Source: Glandiceps talaboti
Taxonomy: Eukaryota > Hemichordata > Enteropneusta > Spengelidae
Length of the DNA stretch: 64,000 nucleotides
Direction of reading: 5' to 3'
NCBI RefSeq assembly: GCF_964340395.1
Contig: NC_135549.1
Location: forward strand, 4,132,501 to 4,196,500
Positions 13,226 through 27,562 of this stretch are shown piece by piece; the stretch's first letter is position 1; the number at the start of each line of letters is the position of its first letter. Under the pieces are notes generated by a model, which searched no databases, was not told where the DNA came from, and saw only the letters and a list, made by a program, of their open reading frames with translations. The position numbers were made by a program, and so were the translations under genes.

Positions 13226-16214
13226 CGTTTAAGAAAGGTATACATGTCAGCTGTAGTCTGTGAGAAGAGAACATTTAGGGTGTCTTTATCTAGGAGGTTT
13301 TAACGCGGTCTCTCTGTTCATTTGTGTAAAATATTGAAGTTATGGCTATGTAAACAGTCAATTATTCTGTAAATACTGAATATTATGACCTGTAACAGTG
13401 TAACAGGAGAAATGTAGGAAATATATGATTTTAAAAACAATTTCACACATAGTTGAAGAATTTCCCACCCCTCTCTCTATGTGAAGAAAGGTAGTGATAT
13501 TCACCATCTAGATTCTAAGTCTCAAATTGTCCTCTCTTATTTTTAGTAGCCTTTCGGAGAGATTACAGTGTCTTGGTAATTTGCTGTATACAGTAGTATT
13601 CTTGTCAGCTTCACATTACAAATGACGTACATATTTGACATTCAGTGCCAAAGGTTACAACCTTCAAATGGATACTGCCTGTAAATTTTTATGACAGGAA
13701 ATGTTGTCTTCATTAAGATGGTACCCCAAATGTCGTCATTTCTGATGTAGGAAAACTGGTGAAACTTGAGGGTTTGTTTTTTAACCCAATGCCTAGATTC
13801 TTTTTATTCCATTTTGATGCTAGAGCCGAGAGGAAGATTTCCAGGAAAGAACCGACAAGATTTGCAGGAATTTGCGTAACACAAGAGTATATTGTTATGG
13901 TTATTGTAAATGACAGTATTGAAACTGTTACTCTGGTCGAGATCCAATGTTAAACCATCAAGAGTTCTGTGCTAAAAATGCAGTATCTCCTACTATCATA
14001 CAAATTTGTTGGAATTTTTCCAAGATACATGTATTGTTGTTTTTGGTGATTTTGAGTCAAATTTTAGAAAAGTAATGATGTATGTTAAAATAAAGAGCAG
14101 AATCTGAGGTTGAAGTGGTTAAATGGATGGTGAAGGATGAGATACAGCTGTAATCTGTTGGGAATTGATAAGACATAAGTAGGCTACTTTTCCAGAAGTT
14201 GGTTATTTCTTCCACATTATGACTTGACTTATCATATTTCATAGATTCCAATATGATACAAAATAACATTGCTGTACTTACAGTTTCCCTAAAGTCACAT
14301 GAGAGTTCTCTATGATGATAGATTACAACCATGTATGCTACAATAAAATGTTGAATTCACCATGGACTAAGAGTTTGCAAATTACTCATTATCCTTCTAT
14401 CAATTTATGTATATTTACTGATAGTTAGAAATTAGACCACAGTGGGGATTTGAATGAAATGGTTAATAATACATTGGACCTCTGCCTGGAATAATAATTT
14501 CTCTCTGTCCATCTGTTGCCGGAAGTATTTCTGTTTTCCCAGACGCCAGATAGTTGTATTCCTTGTTCCAGAATTTCCGTTTTCTTCCATTGCATCCTGT
14601 TCAATCATCATCTCATTTGTTCCTTGTCGCTAAGTGAGAGACTGTAGCCACAATCCCATACATGTAGAACAAGGGAGCATTGATTCCAGCCAGGAATGAT
14701 GGAAGTAGAGCATGTTATGGAGCCGATGTATCTGTGTTTATTACAGTAGTGCATATAGCCGTTGATCCATTTGTAATTGAATCGGTCAAATTGATCCATT
14801 CGTTCTGAAACAGATCAAATTGATTCATATCTTATTACCAAGACCAATGGAAGCCGTTTTGGCTATGTGAATCTACATCAACACCTTAAAGTCAGAGTGG
14901 CTTGAAGACATAAATGTTAGCAACTATACATCACTATGTGTTTACGATTTCAGTTTGAATGAATATGATTCAGTGAGTATTTCAGGAGTCACTTAGCTGT
15001 TTGTATGAATTACCTCATTTTTAAGCACTTGTGGACTTACTGTCAAAAGCCACGTAATTGCCATATTCATAAGATCAATTCAAGAACAAATTTTTCCAGA
15101 TTTCAGCTTTTACTGTTGTTGAGAAGCCATTTGTCCTTTTAAAAGCAGTAAAAAAAGGGGGAGAACATTATATAACATTACATTTGCAAATTTTTCCCTT
15201 TTTTGAGCCTCAAAAGAATACTAACAAGCATGATGTGCAAACACTTAGGTTTATGAGTATTATGTTGAACAACATTTATCGTCTCTCCATGCTTCATTTA
15301 CTAATACTGTTGTGTAGTGCTTATTCAGTCAAATCTAGTTGATAGACACATAATTGAGTTTTCTGTGAAATTTGCTTGGTGATCAAGAAGGGATTTATCA
15401 AATATCAGGATATCAACTCAATACGTAATAGTGACACCGATAGCTGTGATGTGAATGGCAAAGAAAATTTGTTATGTGGTGAAGTTTTTGTGTGTGCGTC
15501 ATATCAGCTCAACTCACTTTGCTAAAGAAACTGTTCTACTTCTAATGATGCCAAGGGTATGATTATAGAGAAACTTTGTGGTTTTTCTCAGCAAAGCTGT
15601 AAGCTACATGTATTGCCAAGTACAGGTATATTTAGCGATAGTAATTGAAATAGCAGATAGCTATGATGATTTCAATAAAATGGTCAACTGCATTATAATA
15701 AGGAAAATATGTTGTGCTAAATTGGATATATAAAGTTGTTAGTGAATGAGTATGTGTTCATTTGGTGGTCATTCATCTCCAATAATCTAATTTATACTGG
15801 TTACAATACCTTGCTGTCTTTCATACTTGGTCAACTTGTTATTTCAAGGAGTCAGACTTAGTTCATCTGGTCGTGCCAGATGGCGTCTAAGTCTGTCGGC
15901 TGTTCCAGTGATGTTACTGCAAAGTTATCTGCAAGATATCAATAAGTTACCATCATAATAATGTCAGATGTCAAGTATACAGTCAAAATAATTTCAGATA
16001 AAAATGTAAATATTTAGTAGGTACTTTCAAATCTCCTGAGGCCATCTGTGGTATGTTTTATGAGTTTATACCTGGATTGGAAATAAAATTAGTGTATTCC
16101 TTATTCTGAGTAAATTGACTTTGAAGATTTCCTATGGATCTACACTTAATTTTGGAAAGGTTTGACATACATGTACAGAGAATGGTATTACTTGAGGTTA
16201 CCCAAGCCATAATA

Positions 16215-16507
16215 TACTAGTCTAGTCCTAGCTGCAATAATTGATGTGATTTTTAGGGTTTTTTCTTCTGTCTTTGTGCTTTTTTTCGTTCCAATGTTTA
16301 ACTTGAAGCAAATGCTACAATTCTGTAACGTTAATACAAATAGATGGAAGCGATTCAGATCTGAATTACAAAGTCGGTTGGATTTTCTCCTGCTAAACTA
16401 ATTGTAGCGTTTGCTTCTAGTTGAACGTTGGCAACGAAAAAAAGCACACAAACAAGAAAAAACTCAAAATCACAACAAATGCTACAATTATTGCAGCTAG
16501 TCTAGTA
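16215..16507. mobile_element. hairpin MITE with ~108-bp inverted arms
   Basis: The left arm (about 16215-16322) and right arm (about 16400-16507) are inverted copies of each other with modest divergence. Both outer ends read TACTAG..CTAGCTGCAATAATTG when each is read inwards. The roughly 77-bp centre is unpaired. The ends abut TA, compatible with a TA target duplication as used by Tc1/mariner-like MITEs, although the family is not identified. It has no coding capacity and is non-autonomous. Confidence 0.75.
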
Positions 16508-17089
16508 TGCTATCATTACAGAATTCTGAATGTCAAAATGAAAGACCTGTAAAATAGAATGGACAAATGTAAAAATATTCAATAATTTTTACACATCTTG
16601 TCAGACTTTGCAATTTTGTCCCATGATTCATAGAAAGTTGTGAATTTCATGTTCATAATTTCATAACATTGAAATCTACAAAACTCTTCAGATAGAGACT
16701 GTTGTTATTGAAAACAAGGATTAAAAAAGAATTCAGGAAAGGAAAGAAAGTAGGAAAACATTTACAATAGTCATTGATTACTAAAGAATTTTAATCTTTT
16801 TATCTGGTGAATAATTTATTTGAGGAAGGAGCTGACAGGAAGTATTCTCTTAATCTGTTTGGAAGGACAGAAATTATTTACAAGCAGATCTATATGCTAC
16901 TTTGTTCTCCATTAGTGGTATAACTTTAACTACTAATGGTCAAAACAGAAAACTTAGATATTTTGTAGGTCAGTAGGGAAATTACTGTGAATGACAAACA
17001 TAAGTTGGACCATTGGGAAATCACTGCTAAATGTTGAATAGACTCAACGCAAAGGTGCATGATTTGATATCAGTACTTCAAAAAAAAAG

Positions 17090-17125
17090 GAGTGGAGGGG
17101 GATGGGTGGGGGTGGGGTGAGTGTT
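17090..17125 (+). repeat. G-rich tract
   Basis: A G-rich stretch with several runs of 3-5 G separated by single bases or short spacers, including GGGTGGGGGTGGGG. It could form a G-quadruplex on the + strand. No gene context is visible. Confidence 0.5.
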
Positions 17126-19967
17126 TCTGTACCCATTAAGGAAATTTAGATGTGTAATTTTGACTTAATACCAGTAATATATTATATTTAAGGTTTGATG
17201 TAGATGTTTTTGAATATTGAAATATTGATAGAGTCCCCATGGTGTATTCTCCTCTCATTGAATTTAAAGTATGTGACAATCTTTATTGTATACTTTATGT
17301 GTATAAATTTCTTTTATCAAAAGAACATATTTTTCAATTTGTGTAATGTCACTGTAAGGATACCATAGAATAGCTCACTTTCAATTCATATTTGATGTTT
17401 TCAATGATTTTCTCCTCAAGATGAAACGAGATTGTAACAGAGATATTTATTTGTAAAGACTCTCTATAATTCTTTCCCGTAAATCAGTGAAAAACAGAAT
17501 ACAGGGATAGCAGCTGACTTCAGCACAGTGAAATCCTTTGAAGATAAAAAGCCCCACAGTATTGAATTGAAAAAAAGTGGATATTAAAGAATTCCTGTGT
17601 ATGTATGGAAGTTGTATGGCTAGAGATCAACCTGAGAGACAAGTGTAGAAAGACAGGATATCCGTCACATATGTAGTTTTGTCTGCAACTAATCACTATG
17701 AGAACTGCCAGCTGTTTGACTAGGCTATATAAGGAAAACGTTTTCAGTTTATTTCTCATCACAAAAAAGAGTGGAATGAATAAAATGTAAAAGATTTGCT
17801 GGGATGTCAGATCAGAATGAGGGTATATCATATGGAAATAAATTCTCATTGATAAAGTTGAATTGAATAATTTGGTCCATCAAGGAATTCTTAATAATAT
17901 TGTAGCTACATATAAGATCTTGTTTTCCCTCCATACATATCAATGTTGAATTAAAACTGAAAATTGTAGTCTCTAGAAGCCAAACTATTGTGCCATGATT
18001 TTGATACACAGGGACATGATTTAATTTATTGTATATGTACAGAAGTACATGTACCTGTTTATCTAGAAACAAGGTGGACAAAATTAGGTATTTGACCCCC
18101 TAAGTTACCAGTTCTGAGTACTATGGCTGTTTTGCATACTTACAGAAAAAATATTGATAACATACTGACTTGAAGTTGGAGGAGTCTCAAGTTAGAAGGA
18201 AAATTGCCAGCTGTTTCCCTTGACTTGTTCCTTGTATATGTACGGAAATTGTTTTATAGCATTAGGATGTCTTAGAGACAGGTAGGTAAGCTGTTGAATA
18301 AAGAGATTCTTTGTTTGTGACTGCTAGTGATAATACTTGGATGTATAGTATGGCGCTGTAAATTCTTGATATGATCTCACTGAAAATATCCAATAGCCAG
18401 GTTGACTGACCTGATGGAAATTCAGTGTAAAAAGGAATGTAGTAGTCATTTCATCACTCACAAATTAGGTAGAGTGTAATGTAATGAAGCTTGGTTTATT
18501 TGGATAGTTGTAGATTGGGTGTTGTTTTGATAAGGAAAAGGAAACTGATCCTGTGGCAATTCTTACAGCAGGTGTTGTTGTATGGTGTATATTTCACAAA
18601 GGAAATTGTCAGGTTTTCATCATACGATCAACAGCAATCCTGTATTTCACGATTACGGGCTTGGTGTTGTTCTTTATCCATTCCATAATTTACCATGACC
18701 TAGTAAAATTATCCAGAGTTTTGATTTTGATTTTGTTTGTCAGTATGAGTCGTTGACAACCCTGAATTGTCAGGTTGCCTGCATTACAAATCTTTCAAGG
18801 TGGTCTGAACCTAAATGTTGTCAGTGATAAAACATATTAAAGTCTAGCTTCTCGGTCCATTAGCAGTATAGGATAATAGAGGATGCATTCTGACGTAGGC
18901 TGAAGCTGGCTTCTTTGTAAACAGTGATGCAACACTGAACACTGAATCTGCCTTTTAACCATCAAGACAACATACATACATTAGTACATTACTGTCCAAA
19001 TTCTGATTATTTTATTGCCCATTGTTTCAAAACTACTTTGATATTGGTCAAGTAATGACTGATGTGAAGGTTGGGTAAGTAAAAGAGAACAAGCAATTAC
19101 ATGACTGTACAATGTACACAACGACATTTATCCTATGGGAAGTATTTGTGTATGAATGTATAAATGATGTGATATTTCCTGTGATAAAATAGAATTTATT
19201 TTTCTCTCATACGAAGTCTCACCATGAGCATTACCTAAGTTATACTAAAAAATGTACAAAGAATTTCTTTAGATTGTTTAAGCTATAAGGAGATGATTAA
19301 ATTGAAGTGTTCAGATATATTCACAGTACTTTCTATTTATGAAATTATTCCCATTGCTGTCACTATAAAGAACGTTATTTATGTTGGATACAGTTGCAAT
19401 CCACAGTGATGTTTGTTAATCGCGTGATGTATTTTTCCCTAGCACAAAAAACTAATTGCATGCCTCAAGGCTCTATATACTATAATTATTAGCTATGTCA
19501 CTAGATTGTGAAGTACAGCTAATGATGACTGCCTTTGAAAAATTAATGAGGTACTGAAAGAATAAAGGATATTGCAAAATTCCTAGAGTAATAAGTTGTG
19601 CTAACTTTTGTAATATCAATCACTTGGATATAAATATGATTATGATTAATGGGTGTTAGAATTGACAATTGCACAAAGTGAATATTCACTGTTTACTTAC
19701 ATAACTTTCATTACTTCTCACCATATTTTATAACTTTTGTACATAAAAAACACTTGAGATTTGAATTATATATCTTAGACATGGATGTAAACTTGTAGGA
19801 GAAATATGTATGTATTTAAGAAAAGGGAGGCAATTTCTTATTTATGAAAAGTTTTTAATTTTGGCCAGTATTACCTATTTTCAAACCTTTACATTGTATT
19901 TTGATTTAGGTATCTTAAATTTATCATTGACAGGAAGAAATAATTTGGGAAAATGGATATACCTCTT

Positions 19968-20005
19968 CCCTCCCTCCCTCCCTCCTCTCCTCTCCTCCTC
20001 CCCCT
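19968..20005 (+). repeat. CCCT/CTCC pyrimidine tract
   Basis: A pure or nearly pure pyrimidine run built from CCCT and CTCCT units. No associated gene is visible. Confidence 0.7.
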
Positions 20006-23000
20006 GACAAAGACCTTTTTAGATTTCCAAGGCAATGATCTTTATTTCACTATCAAACCATAGACCCTCCACCCGCGGTCAAACTAAATGGAGAAGCCAA
20101 AGATTAAGTCATTTAATCTTGTGTAAATATAAAAAAATCCTTGAATTTAATCAGCAAAGGTTCCTTGCATGGTGTTACTGCTTGTAATCGTACTCCAGAT
20201 TAGAATGCATCAAGGTTACTAGAGAACAAAGTTCACATCCATGCTTGAGAATGAACTTGAAGATGAAATTACAAGGAGGATTAGAGTAAATATTGGCCAA
20301 TCTGATAGAAAGGGAGCACAAAATACTGTAAATGAACTTGAAATGGGATTTGCAATTAACTTAATAATTGAGTAAATATTAGGTATTGTAATGTAAGTAT
20401 GAGGCACAGAATGGGGGATGCCAATCAGTATCACTAATATGTTGTTATAAGTAGAAAAGATGGCAAAGGGAGGGAAATTGATTCACTAATGAGTTAGAAA
20501 GATGTTGATGTAAGCTAATGCCACTTACGAACATGCTGAAAATGGATGGAAAATAAACAGTCTGTATGGATTTTGTACAATACTGTACTGTGCTTTTACT
20601 TCAAAACTGTACTAGCTTATATGTATCTCTGCCAAAATAAAATCACTGATGAAAGTGTACTTTATGAGGTTTATCAAGGCTTCTGTAGATCTCTGTTTGT
20701 CAGGGTCCAGTCACTAAAGTACAATCTTTGATAAACACAATTGTTGCTTGGGTTTGTGAAATCCCTGGAAAATGAAGCATTCCATTATGGTCAAAGTTCA
20801 GCATACATGTTTACTCCTGAGAAATGGGTTCATTCTTAAATATAATCTTTATATTCAAATTTTGAACGTTGGTATGTGATTCCCATGGTATTTGGCATAT
20901 ACATGTATATAGCAATCCCTTATTTGATGTGTCTACTAAAATAACTTATAATTGGAAGGTACATTCTGCCCTTCCTTCCAAAGTATTCAGAAAGGGGAGG
21001 TAGGTATGTCCTACTAGTTTTGCAGGTTTGTTCAAAATTTAGTCTTTGTTCCCTGCAAGGCCATGTCACTTGTACTAGCACAGCCTTAGTTCTACATGTA
21101 AATGTCCAATAAACTTGTCAGGGTCTTACATAATTTCCCTTCCAACAGAATTGAATACTTTTCCTCCTAAAGAAGCAAGTAACCAGGTTGTTTTGAATAA
21201 TGTGATGGCAGTGTCCTTCTCATCATTTAGTCAATGGCCATTCACAAGAAAGGGTATGCTAGTTATAATAATGGAAGGACATGCCATTCATGCTAAAAAG
21301 AATCCTCAGAACACACAAGAACAGTCCTGAATTGTTGCTGTTGGGCAGCATACTAAAGGAAATGATAGTGTATCATTTCCAGTGTTCACTACTGCTAGAA
21401 GGATATCAGGCTGCATTGGCATTTCACCCGGCCTTACTGTTTCACTTACTACAGACATCTACAACCATGACTATTCCATGTAAAGTGAATGACAAACAAT
21501 GCATAGGCCATTTTCACCTGTTCAATAGTATTGTCTGGTGTATGTATAGAATCTGTCAAGTCTTGCTTGTCTTTCTGTTGACACTGTCATGCAGAAAGTC
21601 TGATTCAGTTGCTTTGTTTAGTGTTTTGTTATACCTAAGGCCATGCAAATGTAGCATGAATAGTATTGAGGTAACACACACCAATTTGTTATAGTACAGC
21701 CTGACCCAGTCATCAAAAAATCTGTACTGCTATGATGTTGAAATGAAATGCCTGCAAGAGGTATATCATAAGTTGTCAAATTCGTGACCCAGATATAGCA
21801 TACACACAATATATACTGTTTTGCTTATCCTGTAGGATGGGAAGTAGTCTGTAACATACGACATTCGACATTTGTGCCACATGCTATCACTATATCACTT
21901 ATCAGACATCGCGCATCTCACTGTCTAGAGAGGAAGGTGTAGATTTCAGACTATGATTTGGTGTCAAGTGATGTTTTTGATATTCAAAGGTTACCAAATC
22001 ATAATGTAGAGGGAGGGAATCTGGTATAGATTTACCACATACATCATAATTCGGTTGGGGGAACTCAACCAAATACCATTGGGGGAACTCAAACCAAATA
22101 CCATTGGAACCCTTGATTAGATCTTGCCTCCTTCCAACCCCAAACAAAAACACTGTTGACTGGATGAATGAGCCACTTTTGATTGGACATAATAGAGTTT
22201 GATTACCCAATCATTGCTAGTTTGCCTAGATTGTGTAATGCTGATATTTGCAGGAGGATCAAAGGAGTGGAAGCTGATATGACTTCACAGACTGTCTGCT
22301 GAAAAAATCTATTCCCAAGGTGACGGCTCTCAAATTCGAAGCCATCATACACATGTATATATAGGCTAGTTGCTCTAAGGTATGGTTTATGAAATTAGCC
22401 TCGTTAGGTATGATGGATTGAAAAAAAACAGGATCTTTAATTCTTGAGTGTGAACCCAAACACCCCCATGGTACAGAATGAATTTGTCTGGTTATAGTAT
22501 CAACAATCCAAATACTAGTGTATGAAGGTTAGAAAGTAGGGGGTGTAAATTAACTGATGGAACAGCTACATGTGTAGGATTGCATAGACTTCAAAGTTTG
22601 TAGTCTTCAGAGGTCAAATGCCAAGAGGCAAGTGAACAGTAAGTGTGAAAAAGACCAGGTAACTACAGGATTACAGAGGATTTGACTTGTCTAGGCTTTG
22701 CAAGGTATTTAGATGCATAAGTCTTAACAAAATCTACTCTTTATAAACGGTGTATATGTCTTGAAATTTTAATAGTTGAACAAAAGGTCAGACCCATAAC
22801 AGGTATAGTGTATCTCATAGATTGTTGTATATATCATGGTTGCACTGTGATCATGTAATATTGATCAGACAGGATGTGTATTGCATGGGAAGATTCAGAT
22901 TGTCTGACAAAGCTTTTAGCTTGACATTACTTGTTCAGTCTCAGTACTATCAAAATGTATGGGGTCATCATAGAATATTTTAGTTTGATTGCATACATGT

Positions 23001-23073
23001 GTGGTTTGTATGTAACTTGTAAATGTTTGTGTGCACGCACATACAAAACATACACAGAAACATACAGAGAACT

Positions 23074-23156
23074 GCAGACACAGACAGACAGACAGACAGA
23101 CACACAGACAGACAGACAGACAGACACACACACACAGACAGACACACACACACACA

Positions 23157-23194
<38 letters not shown>
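23074..23194 (+). repeat. compound CA/CAGA microsatellite
   Basis: A mixed tract of (CAGA)n and (CA)n about 120 bp long. Apparent open frames across it on both strands (His/Thr-rich or Cys/Val-rich) are low-complexity artefacts. Confidence 0.95.
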
Positions 23195-23197
<3 letters not shown>

Positions 23198-23939
23198 CAT
23201 GCACCATACCAATTAAACTTGATTTATTTGATAAGAATAGCAGGTACTGTAATTCTAGGTTTAACGGTTAACCTATCTTTTATTGTTTCTAGTATTTTGG
23301 GTTATAAATTTATATGCAAAAATATAGTATGTAGTAACTTTGTGATATTTGTTATGAACATCTGTGTCTGCTAAGGTTTTAGAACCTCTCTTAAATGGGA
23401 AACAATTTATTCATATGCTCTTTCCTGTAAACATGAATAGTACAATAATATATTAAAACCAGATCAAAACTGTAAATTGTAACATTTCCTGCATCTGTAT
23501 CAATTTTGAATATAATCTTGTAACTCTGTTCAGAGCTGCACAATATTATAATTTATTATAATGTGAAGAATAGATGAGAAATTCAAAATTTGATAAATCA
23601 CTGTGGAATAATTTGAAGCATAATATATTTCATACTCCATATTCCATAATTATCATAATCAACCTTTGTCAGGAATTTACTTTGCCAATAAAGACAGAGA
23701 ACACCGACAACAAGTTGTAAAGATTTTTTGTATCTACATGTAGTGCTTGCTTGATTCTAAATGTGGTAGACGTGATGCTGCCTTTTTACCCAAGGTGTAT
23801 TTACTTATGAGATCAATGGGTGACAGTTATCAGGAGAGTGACGTTGTAAATTTACCATTTTATGTTTCAAAAGTTGTAGACTGAAAAATTCACTACTGGG
23901 GTGCAGTAAAAACAACAGGCTAATGACAGTTTGGTGTAT

Positions 23940-24480
23940 GAGATGGCTCAAGTTGATCATGTCTTGTTTCAAAGTCAAAAACAGTTTGGACCACCATTCA
24001 GTGCGTTACTGTGTAGTGTCAAACTCAAAACAAATTCAGTTCACTGTTCATGGAATGGCTCAAATTGTACTCTGAAAAGATCCATCATGCATGTACATTA
24101 CTGACTTGTTATATGTAAAAAGTTTTGACCATTATATTGTTCAAGTTGTATATTGAAAGGTCCATCACATTCATACATGTATGTGCATTTCTGACTTCAA
24201 ACTTAAAGCAGTTCAAACCATGATGTAGTGTGGATGCCAACGTGGTATCAAATCATCTCTTAAAGGAAGATCTTAAGATTCAGTGAAGGATCGCACTGGA
24301 CTAACCATGATGTTGTACATACACACTGTAAGATCCGTGACACTTGTGCATGTCTGCTTTCAAACTTGAAGACCATTCAGATCATGCTATCGCTCAAGTT
24401 ATACTGAAAGGTTCACCACTCAGGTACATTCCTAACCTTCAAAAACAGTTGGGACCTATGATTCAAGTTTACTCAGTTGT
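23940..24480. repeat. diverged tandem repeats, ~110-130-bp units
   Basis: At least four segments repeat the order: (C)TCAA(G/A)TTG(T)A...CTGAAA(A)G(A/G)TCCATCA..CATGTACATT.CTGAC...TCAAA....CAGTT..GACCA. They start near 23945, 24055, 24140 and 24380. The units are strongly diverged and interrupted near 24230-24330 by a sequence resembling the small MITE found at 34071 and 38008. There is no coding potential. Confidence 0.45.
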
Positions 24481-27389
24481 TGGTATAAATCCACAGCTTG
24501 TCAAAAACAACAACATTGATAATACCATCTGATTATACAAGACTGATATCAGTACTGCAGATGACAAATGAAGATGCAGATTTGATAAATGTTTGGCTAT
24601 CTGTGTGGTATTATCAAGAGGATGAGTGATGACAGATTTACTTGATATGATAACCCTGCATCACAATGTCAAGAGATAAGGATTCTAGCTACTGATGTAC
24701 AGTTGTATATGAACACTAAGTTGTCATCGTATGGCAGACAAGTGTGGTTGGTGAATAGATGTCTGTGTTGTCAGTTATACTAAACATCAAGGTTTGTGAA
24801 CCATCACTTCTCATAATGTGTACTTCATAATTTCTATGGTGTGTAGGGTAATTCAGAGATTACAAATTCTAGTGGTTGTCGACTTCAGACTTAGCTGATT
24901 ACTTGTATCTTTCACATTTGTTTGAATGAAGTGTTCATTTAATTGACACATATATATAGGTGTCTAGGTTTTGATTTGGTTATACATAACAGGTGTAGTA
25001 GTGGAAATCTGATGAGTTGTGATGTAAATTCATTGAATTAATGACTGACTACACATATTTTTGCGTTGTCTGTGGCTCCAGGCATGTCTGATGCACTCTT
25101 CAATGCTTCAAGGTTTTTGTAGAAATACTATTTGTGTGTGTTCATCCAGTTGAAATCAACTGACATATTTGGTTTCACAGTCACAGTGTCTCTATGGGCA
25201 AAAAATCCTAGCATTGTGAGCTTGATCTTTCATACTTGAAGATTAAGAAAATGAGGCAGATAGGATGGGAGATGGGGCTGTATCAGCTCCTGAGTAAGTA
25301 CGAAAACTGGACATTCTGTATTCATGCATGACAGAGGTGACAAGATGAAAAAGAGGTAGTTTAGCTAACTTACTAATCTGGTAACTATACATGTACATGG
25401 GGTCATTTTCTGCAATCTTTCTCACCACCGCAGTCAAATGGCTTTCTTCAGCACAAGATTCTGTTCTTACCACTGACAGTTGACTATTGAAGCATTGACA
25501 TAAACATGACTACATGACTTACTCGCCAGACTTACTTTACAAGACCCGGAGGTGGAGTTTGTAATAAACTGAACGAAGTAACCAATTACAACTGCCTGTT
25601 AGTATATGATGGAATACTACTGACTTGCACTGTTCACCATTTCCCCAGCAGGAGAATTAGCTAGATTTTCGGTAGAATTTATCTGTTTGACTATGTGTGG
25701 AGACTTGAGAGAAAGATCATAGAAAACAACCCCACATATAATTAATATACTTCTGACTTGAAATGCAAACATTGGCAGAGTATCTTGGTGGGATGTGAGT
25801 GAGTTGCCAATGACAACTTAAAGTCAAATTTATCCAATTGTGAGTGAAGATACTAAGCTAGTAAAACAGAAACTTTTCCAAAGGAAGAAAATGATTACAA
25901 ATTTCAAAATTTGTACCATCATAGCTATGAATCCTTGGAATTTGAGCTTTGGCAGAGACTTAGAGGGTGTGAGAAAATTTCCCCACTTGAGTATTCCCTG
26001 TGTTAGTGTAAACATGATTACGTGTGACAAACACTACATCAAATCCCTTTCAGGACTGTGGTGGAAAGAACAAATAGTGATCTATAATTGTATTCAGCAT
26101 TATATTTTTAGGTGAATGGAATTTTGATGATGAAGTATTTAGGGCTCACTTTTGTACTTTTTGACATTAAAAACATGCTAATTCCTGATTAGTTGTTTGT
26201 AGTGTTATAAAGGTGACTCCTAAAATAGTAAATACAATGTTAGTAGGACTTGTACAAAGTGTGTGTAGGTGTAGTGTGGTATTCATACTCTACTGCCTCA
26301 CACTACAAAGTAAAAAAGGAACCTGATGCAAAGTGTCTTGAATTTGAATTCATTATATAGGTAAACATTTATACAAGTACATATTAAAATACAGGTATAA
26401 AAAATCACCGAGGATAACACATAAATGTATTTTAAAAACACTTATTTCCAATATGGTCAACAATGGTACAGGACAATGTATTACAATGTATTGAAACTGA
26501 TTATGTTACTGTAGGTAACTCAAGTATGCATACTTAATAATAATAATAAAACATTATATAGGGTAGGAATGGGAGTAAAGTGGGGGTGGAACAGGTTCGA
26601 GGGTGTCAGTGTGGTGCAGTAGGTGGGTTTGGAGGGATTGGTAATTGACAGATATATTCAAGGGTGATTTCCTGTGTATGAATTGAAACTTGTTTATTGT
26701 GAAATAAATTATTCTAAACTAGCAGTGAATTCCTAGCCACCATTGTATACTGCAGTTTGATGGATTATACTGGAGTTGGGTTCATTATGTTATTTTTAGT
26801 GTGATCCAACTTAATTAGAACTCTGAAGAGTTTATATTCAGTGGCCTGTAAAATTGACATCAGTTGAGTAATGAGATGCTATCTTTTACTAGTTTTAGTC
26901 TGTCTTGTTGCTTTCTATAAATCAAGTGACCTCCCCATCGGAGGTGGATTTACACCTCTATTGTAGGAGGAATGGTATGTCTTTGTGTGAAGCACAGGCA
27001 AGTAAGTGTTACTTGTCTGTGTGTGAAGGCAGTCTATGTGGACACACACAAACACACCCACCCCTAGATTCTAGAAGGAACAACGCAGGTTTTGACTTGT
27101 ATTTAGCAAGGACAGTAGGTTTTGACTAATACATTTACTATCTCAAAGTTTGTGGTATTGCTCTGTTTAATTGGTTTGACTTTTACAGGAGGGACATCTC
27201 GTTTTAAAAATCATAATGTTTGGTATTTCTTTATCCATTTCACTTCCCCGTACAGAATGTAGGGAGGACCAATGGATTCTGTCATACATTGTGTTGTTTG
27301 TTAAATGGTTTTGCCTCCCTGAAAGAAAAACAAAATATCATTCGAGCTTGTATGTCATAAGTTTCTGTCGTCTTGCCCTGCCCACAAGA

Positions 27390-27562
27390 GGAATGATAGG
27401 TTCCAACTGGTATTATCTCAAAGTTTGTATTGTTACTGCAACTAATGATAGGTTCCAACTGGTACAGTATTAGCTCAATCTTCAAAGGTTGTGTTGTTAC
27501 TCCAAGTAATGATAGGTTCCAACTGGTATTATCTCAAAGTTTGTGTTGTTACTCCAACTAGT
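27390..27562 (+). repeat. three ~50-65-bp tandem repeats just upstream of DAG1 exon
   Basis: The block AATGATAGGTTCCAACTGGTA, followed by (TTATCTCAAAGTTTGTGTTGTTACT)-type sequence, occurs three times from about 27393, 27444 and 27507. A more diverged partial copy lies near 27118-27165. The repeats end about 90 bp before a candidate splice acceptor at 27650. Confidence 0.75.

Noticed and set aside
21281-21694. 137-codon open frame on the + strand
   Set aside because: No recognisable domain, no splice-consistent context and ordinary for AT-rich intergenic DNA.
22916-23374. Several overlapping open frames rich in Cys/Val or His/Thr
   Set aside because: They are translations of the CA/CAGA microsatellite on both strands and carry no complexity beyond it.
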